Assembly: GCF_036924535.1 (NCBI RefSeq)
Contig: NZ_JAZHRT010000001.1
Location: 8,308,001-8,372,000 of the forward strand
DNA length: 64,000 nucleotides
Reading direction: 5' to 3'
Origin: Bradyrhizobium sp. AZCC 2262
GTDB lineage: Bacteria > Pseudomonadota > Alphaproteobacteria > Rhizobiales > Xanthobacteraceae
The position numbers and the translations under genes are program-made. The notes under the pieces were generated by a model. The model was not told the origin of the DNA and made no database searches. It saw only the letters and a program-made list of their open reading frames with translations. Positions 8,210 to 17,482 of this stretch are shown piece after piece (position 1 is the stretch's first letter; each line of letters begins with the position of its first letter).

Positions 8210-9178
8210 ATGCGGCATCTCATTTCCGTGCTGTCGGCCCTCGTCATGGGATCGCTGATCGGGCAGGCCGCGCACGCTGAATTCCCCGAGCGCGGCATCA
8301 AGATCGTGGTCCCGTTTCCGGCGGGTGGATCGAATGACGTGGTGGCGCGCCTGCTGGGGACCCGACTGTCTCAACTTTGGGGGCAGACCGTAGTCATCGA
8401 CAATCGCGGCGGCGGCGGCGGCAATGTCGGAGCCGAGGCGGTGGCGCGTTCGCCGGCCGATGGCTACACGCTGCTGCTCACGGCGCCGGGACCGCTGGTG
8501 GTCAATCAATCGCTGTATTCAAAACTGTCGTTCAATCCGGCAGAGGATTTCACCCCGATCGCCCTGATCGCATCGGTCCCGATCGTGCTGGCGGTGAATC
8601 CAGGCGTGAAAGCGGCGACGGTGTCCGAACTGATCGCGCTGGCCAAGGCGTCGCCGGGCAAGCTCAATTTCGGATCGTCGGGTCTCGGCTCGACCAATCA
8701 TCTTGCCGGCGAACTGCTGAAAGCGCGGGCCGGCATCGATATCGTTCATGTGCCGTATCGCGGCGCGGCGCCGGCGATGAACGACCTGATCTCTGGCGAG
8801 ATGCCGATGATGTTCGACAACATGCCGGCCGTTCGTCCGCAGGTGCAGGGTGGCAAGATCCGCGCGTTGGCCGTCGCGGGCGCTGCGCGCTCGCCGCTTT
8901 TTCCCGAGCTTCCGACCATGGTCGAAGCAGGTGTTGCGAATTTCGAGGCGTCGTCGTGGTTCGGCCTTGTTGCACCCGCCAAGGTGCCGCCCGACGTCGC
9001 GAAAGCGCTGATCGAAGCCGTCAGCAAGGTGATGAGCGAGCCTGATATGGCGAAGCGGCTGGCCGATGTCGGCGCCGAGCCCGGCACGTTGTCCGGCGAC
9101 GCATTCGGCGCTTTCCTGCGCACCGAGGTCGACAAATGGGGCGAGGTGGTGAAAACCTCCGGCGCCAAGGTCGAGTGA
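8210..9178 (+). CDS. Tripartite tricarboxylate transporter-type (Bug/TctC) substrate-binding protein
   Basis: 322 residues: signal peptide ending AAHAEFP, then the Bug family marks KIVVPFPAGGSNDVVARLL, VIDNRGGGGGNVGAEAVA, SPADGYTLL, VHVPYRGAAPAMNDLISG and RALAVAG. Family members bind carboxylates or related organic acids in the periplasm. No tctA/tctB membrane genes are nearby, so it is an orphan binding protein; orphans may share distant permeases or act as sensors. Its operon partner is the CMD-fold protein 38 bases downstream. Confidence 0.93.
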   Translation: MRHLISVLSALVMGSLIGQAAHAEFPERGIKIVVPFPAGGSNDVVARLLGTRLSQLWGQTVVIDNRGGGGGNVGAEAVARSPADGYTLLLTAPGPLVVNQSLYSKLSFNPAEDFTPIALIASVPIVLAVNPGVKAATVSELIALAKASPGKLNFGSSGLGSTNHLAGELLKARAGIDIVHVPYRGAAPAMNDLISGEMPMMFDNMPAVRPQVQGGKIRALAVAGAARSPLFPELPTMVEAGVANFEASSWFGLVAPAKVPPDVAKALIEAVSKVMSEPDMAKRLADVGAEPGTLSGDAFGAFLRTEVDKWGEVVKTSGAKVE

Positions 9179-9216
9179 AACCCTCGCGCCGTCGCGGAAA
9201 CAAGGAATAGAAGCGC

Positions 9217-9606
9217 ATGACGAAGAAGGCAGCCTCACTGGACGAACTGAAGTCGCGCTACGAATCCATGATCGGCTTCACGCCACCCAAAATCGCGAAG
9301 CGACTCGAACTTGGCATGCGCGTCGATCCGGATCTGGTTACGACGCTGGAGGATTGGCGGATCGCGGCGCTGACGCCGGATGCGCTGGATCAGAAATCCG
9401 TGCAACTGATGGCTTTCGCCATTCTGCTGGTGCAGACCTCGGAAGCCGCGGCAAATCACGCCAAGGCTGCGATCAAGGCGGGCGCAACGCTGGAAGAACT
9501 GCATGCGAGCGCCGGAATCGCAGCTTTGTTCCGCGGCGTGGCAGCCTTTAATATGGCCGGCGAAATTCTTGCCGATCTATTTCCCGAGGCTGGACGGAAG
9601 GAGTGA
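9217..9606 (+). CDS. Carboxymuconolactone decarboxylase-fold (AhpD-like) protein
   Basis: 129 residues, all-helical. SVQLMAFAILLVQTSEAAANHAKAAIKAGATLEELHASAGIA aligns in plan with the CMD fold, including the His of the NHAKAAI turn. The two Cys of the redox CxxC seen in AhpD are absent, so a peroxidase-reductant role is unlikely and a lactone/decarboxylase-type or unknown role is left. SD AAGGAA precedes ATG 9217. It is transcribed with the TctC-type gene, consistent with breakdown of an aromatic-derived acid. Confidence 0.8.
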   Translation: MTKKAASLDELKSRYESMIGFTPPKIAKRLELGMRVDPDLVTTLEDWRIAALTPDALDQKSVQLMAFAILLVQTSEAAANHAKAAIKAGATLEELHASAGIAALFRGVAAFNMAGEILADLFPEAGRKE

Positions 9607-9791
9607 TCACAGCGTTCCGCCGCTCACGGAAGGCCGGGACGATTGATGGCATCCTCTCTCAACGAGTGCGTAGCCTTGAAGGCTGCGCGGCCGACCGATC
9701 TGCGCGCTTCAGGCGGGACGAGTTCATTTCCGGCGATGTGGCGGCCCCGAAGAGGGAAACCAGGCCCACGCTTCTCAAATCTGGCCAGAAA

Positions 9792-9868
9792 TGGCGCACC
9801 CGACACGATTCGAACGTGTGACCTTTGCCTTCGGAGGGCAACGCTCTATCCAGCTGAGCTACGGGTGC
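9792..9868 (-). tRNA. tRNA-Arg (anticodon CCG)
   Basis: On the minus strand the gene starts GCACCCG at 9868, pairing with CGGGTGC (9802-9796), then discriminator G and an encoded CCA. The D-arm holds AGCTCAGCTGGATAGAGC. The anticodon arm TTGCC-CTCCGAA-GGCAA gives CCG, reading the Arg codon CGG. The T-arm is ACACG-TTCGAAT-CGTGT. It reads as complete and functional, and no integrase lies beside it. Confidence 0.96.
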
Positions 9869-10033
9869 TTCGCCGCTTCATTTAGCCGATTGGCCGGGCA
9901 GGGGCAACCGGACCTTGCCGGAGTAGGTGAGACGAAGTGGCGGGCGATATCAGCGTTTCCGGTGCAAAATTCCGATCCGTTCCCGCCGATTGGTGCTAGT
10001 CTTGACGTGTTGAACCATGGATGGGGACGTCCG

Positions 10034-10510
10034 ATGTATAAGAAGGTTCTTCTCGCCTATGACGGTTCGGTCGAGGGGCGGCGCGCGTTGCGGGAGGGCG
10101 CAAAGCTCGCACAACTCTGCCGTTCCGAGGTCTTTTTGCTCGCCGTCGTCGAGGTTTCCTCGATCATGACGCCCGAGGCCGGGCTCACGATCCCGATCGA
10201 ACTGCAGACCGAGGATTACAAGGCCATCCTGAACGAAGGCACCGAGCGGCTGAAGGCGCTGGGATTTTCGCCGACCGCGCGGCTCGAGGTCGGCGATGCC
10301 GGGCAGAAAATTGCCGAGGTTGCCGAGGAAATCGGCGCGCATCTCGTCGTCGTCGGCCACCACCCGCAGGGGAAGCTGGCGCGGTGGTTCGGCTCGATCG
10401 GCAGCTATCTGGTCAAGCGCCTGCGCTGCAGCGTGCTGGTGGGCCAGACCGAGATCAGCGATGCCGAGTTCGAGCGGCTGAAGCCGGCGGCTGAGGCAAC
10501 CTCGGGATAA
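10034..10510 (+). CDS. Universal stress protein UspA family
   Basis: 158 residues from ATG 10034. It begins [19 protein letters not shown] (phosphate-loop side) and has the ATP-type motif [25 protein letters not shown] followed by CSVLVGQ, matching G-2x-G-9x-G-S/T of ATP-binding Usp proteins. A single domain of usual length. The true N-terminus is clear; the frame extends upstream through the tRNA region, but that is not coding. Role: general stress tolerance, nucleotide binding. Confidence 0.92.
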   Translation: MYKKVLLAYDGSVEGRRALREGAKLAQLCRSEVFLLAVVEVSSIMTPEAGLTIPIELQTEDYKAILNEGTERLKALGFSPTARLEVGDAGQKIAEVAEEIGAHLVVVGHHPQGKLARWFGSIGSYLVKRLRCSVLVGQTEISDAEFERLKPAAEATSG

Positions 10511-10540
10511 TCCTGGGCTGAGCTCTGGGCTGACCTGAAC

Positions 10541-10948
10541 TTAAGCCGTGGGAACGATGATCTTGCCGATCGGCCATAGCGCGATTCCGGCAAGCTTCAG
10601 ATGCGCCCAGGCAAAGGGAATCCCGATGATGGTCACGGCCAGCACCACGGCCGTGATGACGTGCCCGAGCGCCAGCCACCATCCCGCCAGCACCAGCCAG
10701 ATGATGTTGCCGATTACCCCGAGCGGCCCGGTGCCGATATCTTCCTGCCCGGTATAGAGGTCGCGAGAGACCGCCGTGAAGCCGAACGGGAACAAGGTAT
10801 AGGCCGCGATGTTGAACGCGGCCCGCGCCCAGGGAATCCCTATGATCGTGATCGCCATGATGACGGCGGCAACCAGCCAGCCGAACGCCATCCACGCGCC
10901 GCCGAGAACGATCCAGATGATATTGAGCAGCAGCGAGACCGGTGACAT
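10541..10948 (-). CDS. YccF-family inner membrane protein
   Basis: 135 residues from ATG 10948 with two related halves, each made of hydrophobic segments: LLLNIIWIVLGGAWMAFGW then AITIIGIPWARAAFNIAAYTLFPFG, and VIGNIIWLVLAGWWLALGH then AVTIIGIPFAWAHLKLAGIALWPIG. The repeated TIIGIPxAxxxxxxAxxxLxPxG is the YccF signature. About four membrane helices. The biochemical role is unknown. No clear SD; the start is placed at the residue where the family normally begins. Confidence 0.88.
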   Translation of the reverse strand: MSPVSLLLNIIWIVLGGAWMAFGWLVAAVIMAITIIGIPWARAAFNIAAYTLFPFGFTAVSRDLYTGQEDIGTGPLGVIGNIIWLVLAGWWLALGHVITAVVLAVTIIGIPFAWAHLKLAGIALWPIGKIIVPTA

Positions 10949-11086
10949 GGCCAAAATTCTATCTTGCCGTGCGCGCGATTGAAATCGAAAACCGACCTGC
11001 AAGGGAACCCGATTGCCCCGGGCTCGTCAGGCGCTAAACTCTGGGCTGAACGACCCGGCAACAGGTGTCGACAGGGAGAAACGTTG

Positions 11087-12166
11087 ATGCGTCCGCTCGA
11101 ATTCGGCTGGTATCTGCCCACGCATGGCGACACCACGGCCTATGGCCTGATGGATGCGCAGATTCCGGGCTCGCCCGAACTGTGCGACCGCGTGGTGCAG
11201 GCGGCGGAAGCGGCCGGTTTTGAATATCTCCTGATTCCGGTCGGCTCGACATGCTGGGAGGCCTGGATATCAGGCGCCTTCATGGCGGCGCGGTCGTCAT
11301 CGATCAAGCCGCTGATTGCGGCGCGGCCCGGCTACATCAACCCGGTGCTGCTGGCGAAAATGATCTCGACTTTCGACCAGATGTCGGGCGGGCGCATCTG
11401 CATCAATCTGATCGCCGGCCAGAACGAGAGCGAGGTCGAAGGCGAGGGCGTGCGCTACCCCAAGGAAACGCGTTACGACCTGATGGAGGAGGAAGTCTCG
11501 ATCCTCAAGGCGCTGTGGACCACGCGCGGGCCGGTAAACTTTGAAGGAAAATTTCACAAACTGTCCGGCGCGCACATCAGGCCGCGCCCGCACCAGCAGC
11601 CGTTTCCAAAATTCTATCTCGGCGGCGGCTCGCGCCAGGCCTGGGAATTGTCGGCCAAGCATTCCGACGTGCATCTGTTCTGGGGCGACCTGCCGGAAAA
11701 GATCGCCTCGAACATTGCCGAGATCAGGGAGATGGCGCGCGCGCATGGCCGCGAAGACGACATCGGCTTCGGCATGCGGCTGCAGGTGATCTGCCGCGAA
11801 AACGAAGCGGACGCCTGGGAGGCCGCCGATCAACTGGTGCGCCACGCCACCGAGCGGCAGAAGCAGGAAATGAAGACGCTTTATAACAAGTCGGAAGCGA
11901 ACCTGCGCGTGCAGCAGCTTGCGCGCGAGCATGGCGATCTGTTGCTGCCGCATCTGTGGACCGGCATCACCAAGGTCCGCCCCGGCGCCGGCATCGCCGT
12001 CGTCGGCAATCCCGTCCAGTGCGCCGACACGCTGCAGCAATTCATCGATGCCGGCTGTCATTCGTTCTGCCTGTCCGGCTATCTGCATGACGAGGAGGCC
12101 GAGCGTTTCGGCCGGCTGATGCGGCCCATTCTGGCCGAGAAAAATCGCGGCCGGTGGGCGGCGTAA
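11087..12166 (+). CDS. LLM-class flavin-dependent monooxygenase, alkanesulfonate monooxygenase-like
   Basis: 359 residues from ATG 11087 (SD AGGGAG). A luciferase-like TIM barrel opening MRPLEFGWYLPTHGDTTAYG, with FEYLLIPVGSTCWEAWI, MISTFDQMSGGRICINLI, RYDLMEEEVSILKALW and KFYLGGGSRQAWELSAKHSDVH, closely resembling SsuD-type desulfonating enzymes that use FMNH2 from a partner reductase. C-terminal GNPVQCADTLQQFIDAGCHSFCLSGY completes the fold. No reductase or sulfonate transporter is adjacent, so the true substrate is open. Confidence 0.88.
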   Translation: MRPLEFGWYLPTHGDTTAYGLMDAQIPGSPELCDRVVQAAEAAGFEYLLIPVGSTCWEAWISGAFMAARSSSIKPLIAARPGYINPVLLAKMISTFDQMSGGRICINLIAGQNESEVEGEGVRYPKETRYDLMEEEVSILKALWTTRGPVNFEGKFHKLSGAHIRPRPHQQPFPKFYLGGGSRQAWELSAKHSDVHLFWGDLPEKIASNIAEIREMARAHGREDDIGFGMRLQVICRENEADAWEAADQLVRHATERQKQEMKTLYNKSEANLRVQQLAREHGDLLLPHLWTGITKVRPGAGIAVVGNPVQCADTLQQFIDAGCHSFCLSGYLHDEEAERFGRLMRPILAEKNRGRWAA

Positions 12167-12294
12167 GTCGCGGCGGGGCGGCGGTCATGCTGCAGTGCAT
12201 CCGCAAGGCCCTTTTCACGCGGTATTGCTGCGATACGCCCGGCCGCGGCCTTTATATCGCTCGCGGCAGTGATGGCCCGGCGCTAAGTTAGGCC

Positions 12295-14250
12295 GTGTCA
12301 ACTGGGTACCGCCAAATGAGTGGATCGAGCTCGGTACTTGCGTGGAGCTCCGCCCTGGAGGACTTCGCGCTGTTTCGAACGCTCAGTGCCGAACAGCGGC
12401 TGAAGGTTCTCAACGCCTTGGTCCGCCAGGATCTGGTGCGCGGGGAGATGCTGGTCACGCAAGGTGGGCCGTCGGACTCGCTTTTCCTGGTGCTGCATGG
12501 TGCGCTCGCGGTTCGCAAGACCGGCTATCTCGAGCCGATCGCGGAGCTTCGCGCCGGCGAACTGGTGGGCGAGATCGGCTTCTTCGCCAATGGCCCGCGC
12601 ACCGCTGACGTGATCGCCATCCGCGATACCAGCGTGCTGGCATTAACGCGTCCGGCCTACCAGAAGCTGGTCGAGGAGGCTCCCGCCATCGTCGAGGCGC
12701 TGCTCGCGGCGCTGGCGCGGCGGTTCGCCAAGGAGACCGCGCGCATCGCGCCGTTCCCCACCTCGCCGAAGGCGCGAACGGTGGCGCTGATCGACGGCGG
12801 CCTGGAGCCGCTGCCGGGCATATTCGATCGCCGGATGCGCGAGGGGCTCGCTGCGACCCAGGCCGAAATTATCGACGCCGCCCGCCTCCAGGCGATGTTT
12901 CCCGGCCGCGCGCTCGATGCACACGAAGTCACCGAATGGCTCAACAAGCTCGAACACACCGCGCCGCTGGTGGTTTATCTCGGTGGCCGCGACGCCTCGC
13001 CATGGGCGCGCAAGGCGATCCGTCAGGCCGACATGGTGGTGTTCGCGTGTCGCGGACAGGCGCCTGGGGCAGCATTGACTGAACTCGAGGCCTTCGCCTG
13101 CGAGGTTCATTCCGTCTCGGCCAGACGCCTCGTCCGCGTTCATGACCGGCGAAGCGGCGAGGTCTCTGGCACCGCGGCCTGGCTGGCCCGGCTGCCCGCC
13201 TTCATGCATCACCATGTCGCTCTCGAAGACCAGATCGATATCGACAGCCTGGTTCGCTTTCTGTGCGGCCGGGCGATCGGCTTCGTCGCCGCCGGCGGCG
13301 GCAGTTTTGGGACCGCGCATGTCGGAATCTACAAGGCGTTTCGCGAACGCGGCGTGATGTTCGATATCTTTGTCGGCACCAGCGTCGGCTCCGCCATGGT
13401 GGCCGGCTTTGCCAAAAATCTCGAAGCCGAGCATCTCGAACGCGGCACGCACGAGATCTTCGTCAGGAGCCGAAGCTTTCGGCGGCCGACCTGGCCGCGC
13501 TATTCGCTGCTGGATCACAAGGCGTTCGATCGCGCGCTGGCCCATCAATACGGCCCCGACTGCCGGATCGAGGATTGCTGGCGGCCTTTCGCGGCCGTCG
13601 CCACCAATCTTTCGACGCATAATCTCGAACTGATCCGCTCGGGGCCGCTCTGGCAGGCGGTCCGCGCATCGAGCGCGATTCCCGGGCTGTTGCCGCCGTT
13701 CTACACGGCCGACGGCGCGATGCTGGTCGATGGATGTCTGATCGACAACGTCCCGCTGACGTCGATGCACCAGCTCAAGAGCGGTCCCAATCTGGTGGTG
13801 CATTTCGGCGAGCCGGCGGCGGAGATGTTCGACGTCGACTATGCGGCGCTGCCGGGACGGTTCGAGCTGATCGCCGCCATGCTGACGCCGTTCCGAAAGA
13901 AGCTATTACCCTCCGCGCCGAGCGCGGTGAACGTGCTGTGGCGAAGCCTCGTGGCGCATCAGCGCTACGATACGTTGCCGGTCGGGCCGTTCGATACGGT
14001 GATGCGGCCGCCGCCTCCGGTCGGGATCGACGTGACGGATTTCGATCGTCACACCGAAATCTTTGAAGCTTCCTACCACTGGGCCAAGGAGGCCATCGCG
14101 GCGCTGGAGGCGGGTGACAGTTCGGCCATCGCCGCCATGCTCGACACCGGTGCGCTGGAACGGCGTCAGGCGACGGCTGTCACAGCTTCCAATCGCGCGC
14201 CCAGCAATCGCCTCGCCTCGGCCGCCGGCTTCGGCGCGCTGAACAGGTAG
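12295..14250 (+). CDS. Patatin-like phospholipase with N-terminal cyclic-nucleotide-binding domain
   Basis: 651 residues from GTG 12295 (ATG 12316 is an alternative; neither has a strong SD). A cNMP-binding domain spans about 25-140 (GELVGEIGFFANGPRTADV is its phosphate-binding cassette). A linker domain of unknown function follows (about 150-320). The patatin domain (about 325-500) has oxyanion loop AAGGGSFGTAHVG, nucleophile GTSVGS and catalytic Asp in MLVDGCLIDNVP, where the usual DGG/DGA reads DGC. The plan matches bacterial neuropathy-target-esterase-like lysophospholipases. The gene's last 85 bases overlap the end of the opposite c-di-GMP gene. Confidence 0.9.
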   Translation: MSTGYRQMSGSSSVLAWSSALEDFALFRTLSAEQRLKVLNALVRQDLVRGEMLVTQGGPSDSLFLVLHGALAVRKTGYLEPIAELRAGELVGEIGFFANGPRTADVIAIRDTSVLALTRPAYQKLVEEAPAIVEALLAALARRFAKETARIAPFPTSPKARTVALIDGGLEPLPGIFDRRMREGLAATQAEIIDAARLQAMFPGRALDAHEVTEWLNKLEHTAPLVVYLGGRDASPWARKAIRQADMVVFACRGQAPGAALTELEAFACEVHSVSARRLVRVHDRRSGEVSGTAAWLARLPAFMHHHVALEDQIDIDSLVRFLCGRAIGFVAAGGGSFGTAHVGIYKAFRERGVMFDIFVGTSVGSAMVAGFAKNLEAEHLERGTHEIFVRSRSFRRPTWPRYSLLDHKAFDRALAHQYGPDCRIEDCWRPFAAVATNLSTHNLELIRSGPLWQAVRASSAIPGLLPPFYTADGAMLVDGCLIDNVPLTSMHQLKSGPNLVVHFGEPAAEMFDVDYAALPGRFELIAAMLTPFRKKLLPSAPSAVNVLWRSLVAHQRYDTLPVGPFDTVMRPPPPVGIDVTDFDRHTEIFEASYHWAKEAIAALEAGDSSAIAAMLDTGALERRQATAVTASNRAPSNRLASAAGFGALNR

Positions 14251-16850
14251 CCCTGCATCTGGGTGCAGCCGAGCTGGCGCAGCATCTCGCGCTGCTGCTC
14301 GGTCTCGACGCCTTCCGCGGTCGTCGTCATGTTGCGGGCTGCGGCGATGTTCACCACCGCCTGCACGATCGCGGCCGAGCCGTCGACCTCGATATCGCTG
14401 ACGAAGCAGCGGTCGATCTTGATCTTGTCGAACGGGAATCGCTTCAGATAGCTCAACGAGGAGAAGCCGGTGCCGAAATCGTCGAGCGCGATGCGCACGC
14501 CGATGGCGCGGAGCTGATGCAGGATCGCCAGCGCGCTTTCGTCGTCATGGATCAGCACCGCCTCGGTGATTTCGATCTCCAGCCGGTCGGGCGGCAGGCC
14601 GGAGGCGGCAAGCGCGCCCGTGATCCGCAGCGCCAGCGTCGCTGATTTCAACTGAATGGGCGAAACGTTGACCGCGAGCCTGACCCGCGACGGCCAGCAG
14701 GCCGCCTCTGCGCAGGCGGTCTGCATGACCCAGTCGCCGAGTTCGTTGATCAGGCCGGTGTCCTCGGCGATTGGGATGAATTCCGCCGGCGAGACCATGC
14801 CGCGTTCGGGATGACGCCAGCGCAACAGCGCCTCGCAGCCCGTCACCTCGCCGCTGGCGAGATCGAGCAGCGGCTGATAGTGGATTTCGAAGGCGCCGTC
14901 GGCCAGCGCCTGTCGCAGATACTGCTCCATGGTGAGCCGCGCCTTGACGCGGGCATCCATGGCTGGCTCGAAGAAGCGATGGATGCGGCGTCCCTCGGCC
15001 TTGGCGGCGTACATCGCGAGGTCGGCGTGCTTGATCAACTGGTCGAGTTCGGTGCCGTCCTGCGGCGCGAGCGCGATGCCGATGCTGGCGTCGGTCGAAA
15101 GATGATGGCCGAGGCATTGATACGGCCGGCGGATCGCCTCGTAGACGCGGGTCACGAATTCCTCGACGTCGGCGCGGCCGCCGATGGCGGTCTGGATCAC
15201 GGCAAATTCGTCGCCGCCGAGGCGGGCGATAAGATCGCCCGGCTTGATGCAATCCCTGAGGCTGGTCGCGACCGCCTGCAAAAGTTCATCGCCGACATGG
15301 TGTCCAAGCGAGTCGTTGATGCCCTTGAATTCGTCGATGTCGATATAGAGCAGCGCGAATTGCTGGCCGCCGGCGGCCTTGCGAAGCTCGCGCTCGATCT
15401 GCTCGCGGAACAGCACCCGGTTGGGAAGATCGGTCAGCGCGTCGTAATGCGCCAGATGCGCGATCTTCTCGTTGGCAAGCCGGCGCTCGGTAACGTCGTC
15501 GACGACGTTGATGATGTACCGCGCCTGACCCGCCGAATTGCGGATGCCGAGCCGCTTGGAGGTGATGTAGCGCGGGCCCATCCCCTGGGTTTCCCAGACA
15601 TGCTCGTCCTTGAACAGGCCGTCGGGGGATTGCAGCGTTTTCTCTTCGTCGGCCGCGATGAGCGCGGCGGCGGCCGCTGGAAAGAGGTCAGAGGCCGTCT
15701 TGCCGATGATCAGGTCGCGCGAAATGCCAAACTGGGCTTCTGCCACGCGGTTGACCAGCAAATAGCGCTTGTCGTGCACGTCCTTCACGGTGATCTGTGA
15801 CGGGATGTGATCGATGATCTGGCTCAGGAAGGCGTAATTGCGGTCGCGCTCCTGCTCGAGATTCTGCCGCTCGGTGATGTCTTCCATGGTGGCGACCCAG
15901 CCGCCATCCGCCAACGGCTTGCTCACCGCCATGAAGGAGCGCCCGTCCGGGCATTGCATGATGCTGTGATCGATGCGGCCGCGCGCGATGTTTCGGACGA
16001 CGGTGGCACAGAATTTGTCGACGTTGCCGGCGAACGATCCGCGATCCTTGCGATGCTGCATCAGGTCGCGGAAATGACAGCCCGGCTTCACCACGTCGGT
16101 CGACAGATTGTACATGTCGATATAGCGCCGGTTGAAGGTGACGAGGCGCGCCGAAGCGTCGAACGTCACCAGGCCCTGGATCATGTTGTTCAGCGCGGTA
16201 TCGAGCCGGCCCCGTTCCGCCTCCAGCCGCTGCTGCGCCTCGCGGTTCTGCCGGGTGATCTGCCTGATGATCAGGAACAGGATCAGGGCGATCACCGCCG
16301 CTGCCAGCGTTGCCGCAATAACGAGGAATCGGGTTTGCTCGCGCCAGTCGGACAGCGCGGCGGCAACCGTGTTGGTCGCGACCACCACGCCCGAGTAATG
16401 ACTGAGCGGGGCCGCAGATCCCAGCCTGTCCGTCTGGTCGATCGGGCTTCGGACGCGCAGCGTCTGCAGGGTGCCACGCTCCCGTACCCGCTGCAGCAGC
16501 GGCGCATTCGCAAAATTCTGGCCGATCAGTTCGTCGACCCGTGGATAGCGCGCGAGCAGGGTGCCGTCGGCATGAAATATCGAGATCGCGGCGCCGGTTC
16601 CGAGCGCCACGGAAGCGAAGAATTTCTCGTAGTTGACCGGGTTGATGCGCCGCGTCATCACGCCGAGGAAGGCGCCGTCCTCGCCGCGCAGTCGATGGGC
16701 GATGATGGAATTCAGATTGCCGTTGAGATAGCTGCGAACCGACTCGGTCAGAATGGACGGCGATCGCGAATCGAATTTGAAGCTCTTGAAGTAGGCCCGC
16801 TCTGAAATGTTGAGGGGCGGGGCCGGCAGCGGCCGCGACCAGTTGATCAT
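14166..16850 (-). CDS. PAS-GGDEF-EAL c-di-GMP protein, body of a frameshifted gene
   Basis: 894 residues from ATG 16850: remainder of a Cache-like periplasmic sensor, one TM (about 175-195, VIALILFLII), two PAS domains (about 220-340 and 350-470), GGDEF (RLGGDEFAV) and EAL (CEALLRWRHP, NVSP, EITE, DDFGTGFSSLSYL, KIDRCF, AEGVETEQQ). Both catalytic cores look intact; the product-inhibition RxxD before GGDEF reads KPGD, so allosteric feedback is probably lost. The same frame stays open to about 16990, where the N-terminal part is displaced into another frame. As read, the protein lacks TM1 and half its sensor. The last 85 bases overlap the patatin gene tail to tail. Confidence 0.85.
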   Translation of the reverse strand: MINWSRPLPAPPLNISERAYFKSFKFDSRSPSILTESVRSYLNGNLNSIIAHRLRGEDGAFLGVMTRRINPVNYEKFFASVALGTGAAISIFHADGTLLARYPRVDELIGQNFANAPLLQRVRERGTLQTLRVRSPIDQTDRLGSAAPLSHYSGVVVATNTVAAALSDWREQTRFLVIAATLAAAVIALILFLIIRQITRQNREAQQRLEAERGRLDTALNNMIQGLVTFDASARLVTFNRRYIDMYNLSTDVVKPGCHFRDLMQHRKDRGSFAGNVDKFCATVVRNIARGRIDHSIMQCPDGRSFMAVSKPLADGGWVATMEDITERQNLEQERDRNYAFLSQIIDHIPSQITVKDVHDKRYLLVNRVAEAQFGISRDLIIGKTASDLFPAAAAALIAADEEKTLQSPDGLFKDEHVWETQGMGPRYITSKRLGIRNSAGQARYIINVVDDVTERRLANEKIAHLAHYDALTDLPNRVLFREQIERELRKAAGGQQFALLYIDIDEFKGINDSLGHHVGDELLQAVATSLRDCIKPGDLIARLGGDEFAVIQTAIGGRADVEEFVTRVYEAIRRPYQCLGHHLSTDASIGIALAPQDGTELDQLIKHADLAMYAAKAEGRRIHRFFEPAMDARVKARLTMEQYLRQALADGAFEIHYQPLLDLASGEVTGCEALLRWRHPERGMVSPAEFIPIAEDTGLINELGDWVMQTACAEAACWPSRVRLAVNVSPIQLKSATLALRITGALAASGLPPDRLEIEITEAVLIHDDESALAILHQLRAIGVRIALDDFGTGFSSLSYLKRFPFDKIKIDRCFVSDIEVDGSAAIVQAVVNIAAARNMTTTAEGVETEQQREMLRQLGCTQMQGYLFSAPKPAAEARRLLGARLEAVTAVA

Positions 16851-16920
16851 GTCGCCGTTGGAATCGAAGATCGAGATGTCGCCGAGATAGGACAGGACGC
16901 CGGCCTTGGACCTCAGGATC

Positions 16921-17274
16921 TCATGTGCCTCGGAGCTCCCGGCATGTTTCCGGAATTCCCGATCCGAGACGATACCGGAGATTTGCAGCGCGGGAGATCA
17001 CGTCATCGGCGAGCGTGTCGGAATCCTCGAACTGCTGGTCGAAGTGACGGGTAAGCAGGAGGATGGTGTTTTCCAGCTCGCGCTCGCTGTTGACAAGCGC
17101 GCGCTCGCGGAATTCACCGGCCATCATGATGGTGCCGACGAAAATCGCCGTGACCAGCAAGCCGCCGCAAAGCGTCAGCCACAGCACCGGTCCCCGTATG
17201 TTTGCGGCAAGGTGCCGCCCGGTGGCTGCGGTTCGGGCTCTCATGCCGTGCAGGTGATTGAATAGACCGCGCAT
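16921..17274 (-). pseudogene. N-terminal fragment of the same GGDEF/EAL protein, split off by a frameshift
   Basis: The first 95 or so of 117 residues hold a basic head, TM1 (VLWLTLCGGLLVTAIFVGTIM) and the sensor start ending FEDSDTLADDVIS. After ATCTCC the frame runs into CGCGCT and then 22 non-native residues to a stop at 16921. Shifting by one extra base there gives LQISGIVSDREFRKHAG and then an open path into the 894-residue body. The break lies in or beside the GGG/CGCG run at 16988-16995 and equals a net +1. Either the gene is inactive or the base is a sequencing error. Confidence 0.8.
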
Positions 17275-17482
17275 TTCTCCCTTCTCCCGGGAACATGCAT
17301 ACGATGGGCGGATGTCATAAGCGGTTAGGAAATCCGGTTACCTAAGGCTTAATCGCGGCCGCCGTTTCGGGCACAGCGCCGAAGCGGTATCCCGTTGCTT
17401 CTGCCGTTTCGAAGGCTAAGCTTGGGTGTGCCCGAAAAAAACAACGCGGCGAGAAGTCCGCAATTTACAGGGAGAAGAACCA

